From contig CATYVZ010000006.1 of assembly GCA_958413985.1 (NCBI GenBank), positions 1 through 64,000 on the forward strand: DNA of 64,000 nt. The letters run 5' to 3'. The notes below the pieces were generated by a model. That model was not told the DNA's origin. It searched no databases and worked only from the letters and a program-made list of their open reading frames with translations. Within the stretch, counting starts at the first letter, position 1. Each line of letters starts with the position of its first letter. This DNA comes from an uncultured Bacilli bacterium (lineage in GTDB: Bacteria > Bacillota_I > Bacilli_A > RF39 > UBA660). The position numbers were made by a program, and so were the translations under genes. Of the stretch, positions 17,705 through 26,532 are shown piece after piece.

Positions 17705-18727
17705 TTATTTATTAATGTTATACAATAAACTATTTTCTATATTTTTTTGTAAAGTTAACACTTTGTAAAACTCATCTTTTTTTTGTTCAAAACTAGAATG
17801 ATATTCCGCACCCAAATAATTTATAATTAAATTAACTACATCTTCATTAGGATATTGTAATTGCTCATTCCAATAATTTAATACACGTAAATATTGCCTA
17901 AATTTCATTCTTAAATGCTTGGATGAATGATTAGTAACATCTTCTTTTAATAAAATTGCTACAGCTACTAATGCATCAGCAAATTTTTCTTTCATAATAG
18001 AATCTATATCAAGAAAATCTGCTATTCTTGAGCTGGATACTGTTGAACTTGTACCAAATTTACACATTGATAAAGCTAAGTTACTGATTCCCATATCGAC
18101 AGCTAACTTTCTTTCATTATTTTCCATAACAACAAAAGAAGCAAAATTCAAAAACTCGTTTGTACCTTTTTTTTTAAGTCCTATATTAAAATCCCTTCCA
18201 AAAATATTTTTTTCATCCATACCATATCGATGTCTATAATGTTCAATACTTGATTGATCAACTAAACGAGTTATTTTACTATCAACATTTTCAGTAGCCT
18301 TTATTAAATCCTCATCCGTAGAACTTACCCTTATACAAAGATTTTCAGGAGAGATATGCAAATATTTTTCATCAGTTAAATAATCAAAAGTATCTTTAAC
18401 AATTCTTTCTAGTTCTGGTTTTGCTATTATTCCCATTCCTCTATAATAACAGCCAAATTTTTGCGGTACATTTGTTTGTAAATATTTAAATGATTTAAAT
18501 TTCATACACTCTTGCACGATATATCTTCCAACATCACCGTAATTTTCAGTCTCTAAGTATTTTTTTAATGGTGAAATATTAGAACCAATAAAGTCAACCG
18601 TTGGATCAATTTTTGAAGTAACATTAACTGCAAGTTCTTCAATGTATCCTTTCTCATTAAAACAAACTTTAAATTTTTCTTCTATAAAATCTAAATATTC
18701 GCTTTTGCTAATTTTTTTATCACTCAT
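17705..18727 (-). CDS. Free-standing AlaRS-like class II catalytic domain
   Basis: A 340-aa protein that aligns by eye with the N-terminal catalytic core of alanyl-tRNA synthetase. DPTVDFIGSNISPLKKYL matches the AlaRS segment with DPSLLW and LKKYF in B. subtilis. FDYLTDEKYLHISPENL parallels the WEFLTSDKW region, and LAVDMGISNLAL corresponds to motif 3 DTGMGLER. The motif 3 arginine and much of motif 2 are not conserved, and there is no editing or C-terminal domain. A true compact alaS is at 28444. It sits 5 bp after a radical SAM gene. It may be an amino acid-activating or ligase enzyme rather than a tRNA synthetase. The relationship is moderately supported; the function is unknown. Confidence 0.6.
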   Translation of the reverse strand: MSDKKISKSEYLDFIEEKFKVCFNEKGYIEELAVNVTSKIDPTVDFIGSNISPLKKYLETENYGDVGRYIVQECMKFKSFKYLQTNVPQKFGCYYRGMGIIAKPELERIVKDTFDYLTDEKYLHISPENLCIRVSSTDEDLIKATENVDSKITRLVDQSSIEHYRHRYGMDEKNIFGRDFNIGLKKKGTNEFLNFASFVVMENNERKLAVDMGISNLALSMCKFGTSSTVSSSRIADFLDIDSIMKEKFADALVAVAILLKEDVTNHSSKHLRMKFRQYLRVLNYWNEQLQYPNEDVVNLIINYLGAEYHSSFEQKKDEFYKVLTLQKNIENSLLYNINK

Positions 18728-18732
18728 TTATA

Positions 18733-20577
18733 TCACTCTACTTCTTTTTTATCGTTAGACATTTTTAATAGTTCTCCTAAATAATAACTAATATTAGATT
18801 CAGTTACACTATTATTAATACTACCTTTATACGAATCAAGTTTTAAAAAACTATCAATTTCTTTTCCCAATTGTTTAACAGTTTCTTTATACATTTGTGT
18901 ATTAAATCTAGGAGTACATATTAATATACTTTTTGTAAGATTTATTTTATGTTTTTTAATTAATTCAACTGTTTTAGCCACTGATTCATTAGTATCCCCC
19001 ATCATACCAAGCATAAAGAAACCATTATAATTAATTCCTGCTTTTTTGATTGCATATAGGGCTTTTAATAATTGTTCATTAGAATAATTCTTGTTATTAA
19101 TTTTACGAACATTTTCATCAAAACTTTCAATTCCTAACCAAATTAATTGGCAACCTGCTTTTTTCATAACAACAAGAGTATCATAATCTATTGAATTTAT
19201 ACAAATCTGACATTGCCATTTGATTTGAATATTAGCCTTTATCATTTCTTTACATAAATTTTTTGCGTAATTTTTATCAAGTATGAAATTCTGATCTAAG
19301 AAAAATATTTCTGTTATTCCACGTTTTTGTATTTCTTTTAATTCAGCTACTACTGATTCTATTTTTCTAAAACGAACACTTTTGGCAAAAAAGTTGTAAC
19401 AAAAAGCACAATTAAATGGACACCCTCTACTTGCCTGAACAATACTCCAGTGCAATTTTCTTACTGGCATATTGTCATGATACCTATAACCAAAATAACA
19501 ATCTAAATGAATCAAATCATAATTAGGTATATATTTACACCATTCAGTTGGATGTTGTTCATTCAAATCTTCTCTTGTTTTAATTAATTTTTTATTCTTT
19601 TTATAAATAATATTGGGAAGATTTTCAATTGGAAGATTTTGATCCATATCCCTAATTATATTAGCAAGCTGGATATCAAATTCGCCTTTTAATATATAAT
19701 CTGGGTTACAATCTTTAAAGACGATATCTGGTCTCACAGTACCATGTCCTCCGCATACAATAATTGGTATATTATTAAACTTATTTTTGATAGTTTTTAC
19801 ATATTTTGTAAAAACTACATAACGATAATCAACAAAATAATTATGTACTTGATCAACTGTTGAAGAACAAATGACTATTCCTTTTTTGTAATCACGTATA
19901 ATATTAAGTAAATCAGTTAATGAATAATTATAAATTCGATTATCAAGAATATCAACATCTATAAAAAAATTATTTTTTAAATAAGTTGCACAATTCATTA
20001 AAGCTAAAGGCGGTTGAACAAAAGTTGTTCCATTTAAAAATTCTGGTATTAAGAATATGTATTTCCCTTTTTTCTTGAATTTTTTACTCATATCATTATT
20101 TAAACTTGTAATTGCATCAGTTAAATAATCTGGGGCTTCTTTAGTAATTTCTTCTATTTTCTTTTTACTTATATCAAGTTGTTTTGGGCTATAAACACGA
20201 TGCGTATTTTTTATAAAGTATAATATAGCAACAAGTTTTCTGGGTTTCATATCCTCGATAGCAAAAATTGCATCAAATATTTCATTCTGTAAAGATTTTG
20301 TAGTATACTTATAAATTATTGATGATAATTCAATGATCTGTGCTATAAAATTTGATTGTTTTTTAATGCTACTAACAACTTTTCTAACATATTCTCTTTT
20401 TTCCACTAAAGTTGCCTGTTTTAAAAAATATGTACGCATAATAAGCAATAAATTAATTTGTTCTGATTCACTAAATTTATCAATTTTTTTTATAGTTTCA
20501 TCATAAATTTCTTTTTGTTTCTTATTATTATATGTATTTATTCTTTTTATTTTTAATAATAATGTTTCTTTATCCAC
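18733..20577 (-). CDS. B12-binding-type radical SAM protein
   Basis: A 614-aa protein. About 165 N-terminal residues are helical and unrecognised. A Rossmann-like region typical of cobalamin-binding radical SAM enzymes follows (about 170-320), without a clear DxHxxG motif. The radical SAM core has the 4Fe4S motif ASRGCPFNCAFCYNF (CxxxCxxC). GIESFDENVRKIN and GMMGDTNES fit the HemN-like barrel of this class. Translation uses GTG at 20577 after AGGAG, because the nearby ATG runs into a stop. It is the middle gene of a five-gene operon with another radical SAM protein and the AlaRS-like protein. The substrate is unknown. Confidence 0.85.
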   Translation of the reverse strand: MDKETLLLKIKRINTYNNKKQKEIYDETIKKIDKFSESEQINLLLIMRTYFLKQATLVEKREYVRKVVSSIKKQSNFIAQIIELSSIIYKYTTKSLQNEIFDAIFAIEDMKPRKLVAILYFIKNTHRVYSPKQLDISKKKIEEITKEAPDYLTDAITSLNNDMSKKFKKKGKYIFLIPEFLNGTTFVQPPLALMNCATYLKNNFFIDVDILDNRIYNYSLTDLLNIIRDYKKGIVICSSTVDQVHNYFVDYRYVVFTKYVKTIKNKFNNIPIIVCGGHGTVRPDIVFKDCNPDYILKGEFDIQLANIIRDMDQNLPIENLPNIIYKKNKKLIKTREDLNEQHPTEWCKYIPNYDLIHLDCYFGYRYHDNMPVRKLHWSIVQASRGCPFNCAFCYNFFAKSVRFRKIESVVAELKEIQKRGITEIFFLDQNFILDKNYAKNLCKEMIKANIQIKWQCQICINSIDYDTLVVMKKAGCQLIWLGIESFDENVRKINNKNYSNEQLLKALYAIKKAGINYNGFFMLGMMGDTNESVAKTVELIKKHKINLTKSILICTPRFNTQMYKETVKQLGKEIDSFLKLDSYKGSINNSVTESNISYYLGELLKMSNDKKEVE

Positions 20578-20594
20578 AATTCATGTCTCCTATA

Positions 20595-22778
20595 TTATTT
20601 TTTAAAATCAGTTTCACTAATTTTACTTTCAACTATTTTAAACTTTTTATTTTCATATACTATTTTACAATAATCAATATCAATATATTGTTCACCATCA
20701 ATTGCTGACTTCAAATTACTCATTGTTGCTCCATGAGTAATGATTGCAAACTTCTTATAAGAACTATTAACTAAATATTTTTCTAAAAAATACATTAATC
20801 TTTCCCTAACATGATTAATACTTTCACCATCAGCTACAACTTTATTATAATTAACAATTGCCTCTTTACCTTCTTGACTATTTAAAAAATCAGAAAGTGG
20901 TTTACCTTGAAATTTTCCCACATTCCAAGCTCTTAACTCTTTATGAAAAGATACTGGTATTTTAAAACCATTATTAGCTAGTTCAACGGTTCTTCTAGTC
21001 CTAATAAGATCTGATGAATAAATATATTCAATTTCATTTTTCTTTAATTCTAAAGCAATTTTATTAATTTGCTCTAATCCTTTATCAGTAAATTTCAAAG
21101 ATGCATCTTCAAATGTTCCTCTAATTTTATTTTCAACATTCCAATTAGTTTCACCATGTCTAAAAATATAAATTTCTTTTTTGTCATTTTTTTTACTATT
21201 CTTCTCTTCTAACTTTTTCATTGGAGATAATCTATCTCTTAATCTGAAATCCATATTTTTATTATCGTTAACAAAATCTTCTATTTTATTTATTTTTTTA
21301 TCTGGAAAAAACATATTATAATATGCAATTGCTGTTTGAACATCTTGTTCTGACATTTCAAAGTGTCCTAGTTTAACTAACCCTAAGAAATCTTTATACT
21401 TATCCCTATCTAGTTGTTCACTTAATTCTTGATTTAATATTGAAGTATTAGAATTTAGATAATATTTTTTTATAACATTTTTAGGTGATTTTATTAATTT
21501 TTGCATACTAACAGGCATGTTTTCTATTAATTTTTCATTTACAAGCCCTTGCTTTATGTAATCTTGTAATATTCTAATATAAGCATAAAGCCTTATTTTT
21601 GCATCAGCAAAAAGGATTGCACTTGCATAATCTCTAATACCATTAGCTTTCATTAACGTAACTGTTTTAGGTGATATTTCTAATACAATTTTTTCTCTAT
21701 ATTTTGAACCATTATCAATATATGCTCTTGTAATTAAATTTGTCAATGTATGATTTAATGATGTTTCGTAATTATCTTCATAGATATTTAATTGATCATC
21801 TTGAATACTATTTTGCCATGTACTAATGTTGCCATTATATTCTACAAGCCAATCTAATCCAAATCCACCATCAGAATTATATACACGTGACGGAAAATAA
21901 TTTTGTGATTCATCTAAATCTATGTCATACAGTTCTACCATTTTCATAAATGATTCATTATTATGTAGATTTGGTCTAAATGATGGATAAAATACCCTTG
22001 ATATTCCAATTATTATTTCAAAACCAGAATCGAGTATTAATTTTGATTTCCAAGGCATTATCTTAATAATTTTATCATCATCAGATTTATTAGGTTGAAA
22101 CTTTTCAATTTTATATTTTCTCCCAATTGTTTTTAGATTATTTTCTAATGTTGAATCTTCTTTAAATGTTTTTATTTGTAAAGTAAAGTTTTTATTATAT
22201 CTATATTTAGATTCAAATATATTAATTAAGTTTTCTAACGGAAGATGTTTTAATTTAATACTATGATATTGACTAACACTTAATCTAATAGAGATACGTG
22301 CTTTCTTTTTTCTTTTTTTGATAGCTTGATATATTTCATCTAAATATTTTTCCGCTCTTTCTTTATTATATGCCCATAGACCACCAGTAACTAAAACTAT
22401 CCTATCAGCGTTTATTTTTTCAATACTTTTTAATAGTGCTTCTTTTTCTAAAAAAGGCTCTCCGCCACCAGATATTTGTAAATAACCAACATTTGCTTTA
22501 TTAGCAAAATCAATAAATTTATCAACACCTTCAGGAGTAAATTGATTCTTAATATTCTTTTTACTAGCTGACGATAAAGCTTTAAAACAGCAGAAAGGAC
22601 AGCCAACATCACACACTGATGTAAACATAACCAATACCAATGATTTTCCTGCATATTTTTTCTTATCAATTTTTAATAAACCTTCTTGTTTATTAATTGA
22701 ATCTATATACATTTCTGGATAATTAAATATATTTTCTATATTACAATCAATATTTTTTATTTCTTCTTTTTTCACCAT
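20595..22778 (-). CDS. Radical SAM - histidine phosphatase fusion protein
   Basis: A 727-aa protein. The N-terminal half is a radical SAM domain with C56, C60 and C63 in VCDVGCPFC and the SAM glycines in QISGGGEPF. A middle region of about 200 aa is unrecognised. The C-terminus (about 535-727) is a phosphoglycerate mutase-like histidine phosphatase with RHGETNWN (catalytic His about 541), SSDLIRTRRT and the second His in THGA. One chain therefore carries radical chemistry and phosphate removal, suggesting a phosphorylated intermediate. It is the first gene of the operon. The ribosome site is weak. Each domain call is firm; the pathway is unknown. Confidence 0.85.
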   Translation of the reverse strand: MVKKEEIKNIDCNIENIFNYPEMYIDSINKQEGLLKIDKKKYAGKSLVLVMFTSVCDVGCPFCCFKALSSASKKNIKNQFTPEGVDKFIDFANKANVGYLQISGGGEPFLEKEALLKSIEKINADRIVLVTGGLWAYNKERAEKYLDEIYQAIKKRKKKARISIRLSVSQYHSIKLKHLPLENLINIFESKYRYNKNFTLQIKTFKEDSTLENNLKTIGRKYKIEKFQPNKSDDDKIIKIMPWKSKLILDSGFEIIIGISRVFYPSFRPNLHNNESFMKMVELYDIDLDESQNYFPSRVYNSDGGFGLDWLVEYNGNISTWQNSIQDDQLNIYEDNYETSLNHTLTNLITRAYIDNGSKYREKIVLEISPKTVTLMKANGIRDYASAILFADAKIRLYAYIRILQDYIKQGLVNEKLIENMPVSMQKLIKSPKNVIKKYYLNSNTSILNQELSEQLDRDKYKDFLGLVKLGHFEMSEQDVQTAIAYYNMFFPDKKINKIEDFVNDNKNMDFRLRDRLSPMKKLEEKNSKKNDKKEIYIFRHGETNWNVENKIRGTFEDASLKFTDKGLEQINKIALELKKNEIEYIYSSDLIRTRRTVELANNGFKIPVSFHKELRAWNVGKFQGKPLSDFLNSQEGKEAIVNYNKVVADGESINHVRERLMYFLEKYLVNSSYKKFAIITHGATMSNLKSAIDGEQYIDIDYCKIVYENKKFKIVESKISETDFKK

Positions 22779-22832
22779 TTTTCAACATCTACTTTCTTTG
22801 TTTTTTTTACAAGATTCCTATTATTAAACATA

Positions 22833-24272
22833 CTATCTTTTATTAAATTCTTTTATCTTTCTTTTTGCATAAGTGGTCTGTGCTTTATTTATCCAATCTT
22901 CTCTTGGCCCAAATGATAAATCATCAGTAACTATTCTAACTCTATCTTTATTTTGTAATACATAATCTACTGGTACATATTCATCATTTACAAACACTCC
23001 AACCATTGTGTTTCCTATATCTGTATGAATTTTATAGGCAAAATCTATCGCTGTCGCCCCTTTGGGAAGCTCTATAATATCTCCTTTAGTTGTATAAACA
23101 TATACTCTATCAGCAAATAATTCACTTTTTACTTGATTTATAAATTGTTGATTATCTCCAAACATAGAATTTATTTCTGTTAACGATTTAAAAAATTGAA
23201 ATTTTTCTTTTAGATTCTCTTGCATCACATCTCTTGCTTTTCCTTTTTGTTCATCCCAATATGCCGTTAAACCAAACGATGCTACTTTGTCCATATCGAA
23301 AGTTCTAATTTGAGTTTGAACTAATCTATCATCAGGACCAAACACTGTCGTATGTAAACTTCTATACATATTTGTTTTTGGATTACATATATAATCTTTA
23401 AATTTATCATTTATTGGATGATATTCTTGATGAATCAAACCTAATGTTAAGTAACAATTTTCTATTTCATCAACCATTATTTTTAAAGCAAGCAAATCAT
23501 GAATATCTGATAATTTATGACCTTCATTTAATCTTTTGTATATACCATATATATTTTTAGTTCTTACTTTTATTTCATTAGGTATATTCCTATTTTTTAA
23601 TAATGTTTCTATTTTATATAGCATTTCCTTAAGACAGTTTTTACTTGTTTCTTCAATCTTTGTTTTTCTTTCTTCAATTTTTTTATACATGTCTGGTTTA
23701 AGATATTGTAAAGATAAATCTTCTAGTTCTGACTTTATTCTATATGCTCCGATATAATATGCAAGTGGTACAAATATTTCCATCGTTTCAAGGGCATTTT
23801 CTTTTTGCTTAAATTCTGATTTAAACTCTAATGTTCTCATATTATGAAGTCTATCGGCAAGTTTTATTATAATTATTCTTACATCTTCTGTTATTCCTGT
23901 TATTATCTTTCGAGTATTTGCTAAATTTTGATCTTGTTTCGAAGAAAAATTCATTTTAGATAGTTTTGTTACTCCATCTACTAAATTAGCAATATTTTGG
24001 TTAAAATCATGGGCAATATCTTCTTTAGTAATATTAGTATCTTCTAAAGTATCATGTAAAAGACCTGCACATACTGTATCTTTATCAGCATGCATGTCAG
24101 ATAAAATATATGCAACATTCAAAGGATGACTTATATATGGTTCACCACTTTGTCTCATTTGTCCTTTATGCAAAGCATCTGCATATTCATAAGCCTTTTT
24201 TACAATTCCTATCTCATCTGGATTATATTCTTCTAGTTTATTTAATAAATCTTGTAACACAATATTATTCAT
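22833..24272 (-). CDS. rel: Short RelA/SpoT-family (p)ppGpp synthetase/hydrolase
   Basis: A 479-aa protein. It has an HD hydrolase domain (GLLHDTLED, then ADRLHNMRTL), a synthetase domain (YRSLHTTVFGP) and a TGS domain (VYVYTTKGDIIELPKGATAIDF). It then ends. Typical Rel proteins are about 730 aa with helical, zinc-finger or RIS, and ACT domains, all missing here. The stop is clean, so this looks like a natural short form that would lack part of the ribosome sensing. Translation starts at the ATG at 24272 right after GGAGGTG; the frame open further upstream includes the hairpin region. It is preceded by a small gene and a terminator-like hairpin. Confidence 0.9.
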   Translation of the reverse strand: MNNIVLQDLLNKLEEYNPDEIGIVKKAYEYADALHKGQMRQSGEPYISHPLNVAYILSDMHADKDTVCAGLLHDTLEDTNITKEDIAHDFNQNIANLVDGVTKLSKMNFSSKQDQNLANTRKIITGITEDVRIIIIKLADRLHNMRTLEFKSEFKQKENALETMEIFVPLAYYIGAYRIKSELEDLSLQYLKPDMYKKIEERKTKIEETSKNCLKEMLYKIETLLKNRNIPNEIKVRTKNIYGIYKRLNEGHKLSDIHDLLALKIMVDEIENCYLTLGLIHQEYHPINDKFKDYICNPKTNMYRSLHTTVFGPDDRLVQTQIRTFDMDKVASFGLTAYWDEQKGKARDVMQENLKEKFQFFKSLTEINSMFGDNQQFINQVKSELFADRVYVYTTKGDIIELPKGATAIDFAYKIHTDIGNTMVGVFVNDEYVPVDYVLQNKDRVRIVTDDLSFGPREDWINKAQTTYAKRKIKEFNKR

Positions 24273-24290
24273 CAAAACACCTCCGAATAG

Positions 24291-24336
24291 AAAAATAATC
24301 GGTGCTAAAAACACATAATGTTTAACTAGCACCGAT
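24291..24336 (-). terminator. Terminator/attenuator hairpin ahead of rel
   Basis: A perfect 10-bp stem (298-307 with 327-336 of the 24200-24300s) with an inner AAACA/TGTTT pairing is followed on the minus strand by ATTATTTTT. It overlaps the last codons of the small upstream gene and lies about 25 nt before the rel start codon, so it could attenuate rel. Confidence 0.65.
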
Positions 24337-24459
24337 ATTATCATATTTGTTATTTAAAGCAGAATAGAAACATGAACAAATAATGTCAGTAAAATATTGA
24401 TTTCTAACACTTAATTCTTTTACATAATCAATGATTAATTCATCAATTAGTTTTATCAT
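24322..24459 (-). CDS. Small protein upstream of rel, 45 aa
   Basis: A 45-aa frame starting at the ATG at 24459 after a strong GAGGGGGAA, with its own consensus promoter. The start is amphipathic (MIKLIDELIIDYVKEL) and two cysteines lie in IICSCF. Its last codons and stop form one arm of the hairpin in front of rel. It may be a leader peptide controlling rel or an independent small protein; no family was recognised. Confidence 0.55.
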   Translation of the reverse strand: MIKLIDELIIDYVKELSVRNQYFTDIICSCFYSALNNKYDNIGAS

Positions 24460-24491
24460 ACTAAATTCCCCCTCAAATAAATTTAAGCAAT

Positions 24492-24519
24492 ATTTTACTA
24501 CTTTACAAAAAAATGTCAA
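24492..24519 (-). promoter_or_regulatory. Promoter of the small gene and rel
   Basis: -35 TTGACA (24514-24519), 16-nt spacer and -10 TAAAAT (24492-24497) on the minus strand. Confidence 0.7.
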
Positions 24520-24570
24520 TAGTTTTATAAAAATAAATCACCGTTAAAACAATTAATATCTAAAATACAT

Positions 24571-26484
24571 CTAAAGTTGATTATCTAAATCATTTCTTTG
24601 GCCATCTTTTATTATATATTCTTCTTTAGTTCTTGAATCATAGACATAGGTTACCTTTTGTGGTGTATTAACTTCTTCTTTTTTTATAAATATATTTTCT
24701 ATCTTTTCTTTTACCTGTTCTTTGTTAAATGGTTTTGATATGTAATCTACAAATCCTTCTTTGATATATTTTTCTCTTGCTCCTGATACTGCATCAGCTG
24801 TTAATGCTATTACTGGTGTTTTAAATTCTTTATTTTCTTTTAATTTGGCTAAAGCTCTTTCACCACTCATATTAGGCATCATTATATCCATCAATATTAA
24901 ATCATATTCTTTTTCTTTTACTTTTTCGATGCACTCTATTCCATCATAACATTCTTCTATTTCAAAGTTAAAATCTTGCAATGCTTTAATTGCTACTTTG
25001 ATGTTTAATTTATTATCATCTACTATCAATATCTTTTTGCCTGATAAATCTTTTTTGTTTTCGTTAGATAACTCATTTATATCGATATTTTCTCTTTTTT
25101 GATTACTTATTTTCTGAGGTAAATAAACTACAAATATCGATCCTTTTCCGTATTGACTTTGAACATTTATCTTACCACCCATCATCTCTACTAATGACTT
25201 AGTTATAGCTAGTCCTAATCCGGTTCCTTCGGTTGTTGAATTCATCTCAACATCTAATCTTTCAAATTTAGTGAATAATTTGTTGATATTTTCTGCTTTT
25301 ATTCCTTTCCCTGTGTCCTTAACACTTATGATTAATTTACATATATCTTTTTCATTGATACATTTTATTCCTAATGTTATCATACCTTTTTCTGTATATT
25401 TGATCGCATTAGACAATAAATTGTTGATTACTTGTTTTATATGAATCCTATCCCCGATTAATTCTTCCGGTAAATCTTCAGCTATATCTAATTTAAATTC
25501 GATTGGTTTTTCTTTTATTCTACTAGTCGTCACTTTACATAATGACACTATTTCTTTTTTTAAATTATATGGAGTATTGATAATTTCCATTTTTTCTGAT
25601 TCGATCTTATTTATATCTAAGATATTACCTACTATTTCCAATAGCGTTTGTGAAGCATTTTGAATATCAGTAGCATCTAAAGCTACTTCGTTTGGTACTT
25701 GATCTTTATAGCTTACGATATCTTCACTTAATCCTACTATTGCATTTAATGGCGTTCTTATCTCATGAGACATACTACTTAAAAAGTCACTCTTAGCTCG
25801 ATTAGCTTTCTCAGCTAAATCTTTTGCTAGAGTCATTTGTTGTAACATCTTAACATCTGGGTTTTCGATTGTAAAATACATGATAATAACAATTAGCGAA
25901 AAAACATATCCTATTAAAAATAATTGTGGATAAAAAACACCTAAAACAAAAACTAAACCACCTAAAAAAATTAAGGCATATAATGGTGTAAATTTAGATT
26001 TTACAATTTTCTTCATATATTTTATGCAAATAATTATATCAAACATTAAAAATAGCAAACACAAACCGTAAGTTAAATAAATTGATAATCCTTGCGGAAT
26101 TATGGTATCGTCAACTCTAATAAAGTTGATTGGTAACAACAATATAATTAATACGATAAAAGCAACAATAAAATTAAATATTCTATTTCTATTTTCTTTA
26201 TAGTTACATATATTTAACAAATAATTTAAAAACAATGCGCTCCAAACAGCATAATATGAAGATGTTAATTTAGAAAACAACTTATATATAGTTGTTTCAA
26301 CAGATATTCCAGATTCATACCAAATACAAGTTAATATTTCTAAAAATAACCCCAATAATGTAACTATTAATAACTTACTATAAATAGTTGTTTCACTATT
26401 TTTTACTCTTTGTTTTGAAAAAAACATAAATGACAAAATTAACAATATTAGTAATGAACTAATTGAAAAATACACACCCATCAT
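24571..26484 (-). CDS. Multi-TM hybrid sensor histidine kinase, copy 2
   Basis: A 637-aa protein with a multi-helix membrane half of about 200 aa unlike that of copy 1, followed by the same HisKA, HATPase and receiver domains. The phospho-accepting His is in SHEIRTP and the receiver Asp is about residue 533. The DNA from the stop codon to 25884 is nearly identical to copy 1, including third codon positions. This indicates a recent duplication or gene conversion that swapped sensor halves. Tandem ATGs at 26484/26481 follow GTGGGTG. It lies 48 bp after ligase copy 2 with no clear terminator between, so the pair is probably one transcript. Confidence 0.9.
   Translation of the reverse strand: MMGVYFSISSLLILLILSFMFFSKQRVKNSETTIYSKLLIVTLLGLFLEILTCIWYESGISVETTIYKLFSKLTSSYYAVWSALFLNYLLNICNYKENRNRIFNFIVAFIVLIILLLPINFIRVDDTIIPQGLSIYLTYGLCLLFLMFDIIICIKYMKKIVKSKFTPLYALIFLGGLVFVLGVFYPQLFLIGYVFSLIVIIMYFTIENPDVKMLQQMTLAKDLAEKANRAKSDFLSSMSHEIRTPLNAIVGLSEDIVSYKDQVPNEVALDATDIQNASQTLLEIVGNILDINKIESEKMEIINTPYNLKKEIVSLCKVTTSRIKEKPIEFKLDIAEDLPEELIGDRIHIKQVINNLLSNAIKYTEKGMITLGIKCINEKDICKLIISVKDTGKGIKAENINKLFTKFERLDVEMNSTTEGTGLGLAITKSLVEMMGGKINVQSQYGKGSIFVVYLPQKISNQKRENIDINELSNENKKDLSGKKILIVDDNKLNIKVAIKALQDFNFEIEECYDGIECIEKVKEKEYDLILMDIMMPNMSGERALAKLKENKEFKTPVIALTADAVSGAREKYIKEGFVDYISKPFNKEQVKEKIENIFIKKEEVNTPQKVTYVYDSRTKEEYIIKDGQRNDLDNQL
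24575..25884. repeat. 1.31-kb direct repeat, copy 2 (kinase and receiver part)
   Basis: Near-identical to 11303-12612 (offset 13272). The match ends sharply at 25884, two codons into the last membrane helix, where the sequences become unrelated. Confidence 0.95.
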
Positions 26485-26532
26485 AACACCCACTTATTAA
26501 TAAAATTTAACATCATTTACTTATCTCTAAAA

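Noticed and set aside
24273..24344. Rel extension of 24 residues upstream of 24272
   Set aside because: It would translate the terminator hairpin and ribosome site; GGAGGTG is ideally placed for the ATG at 24272.
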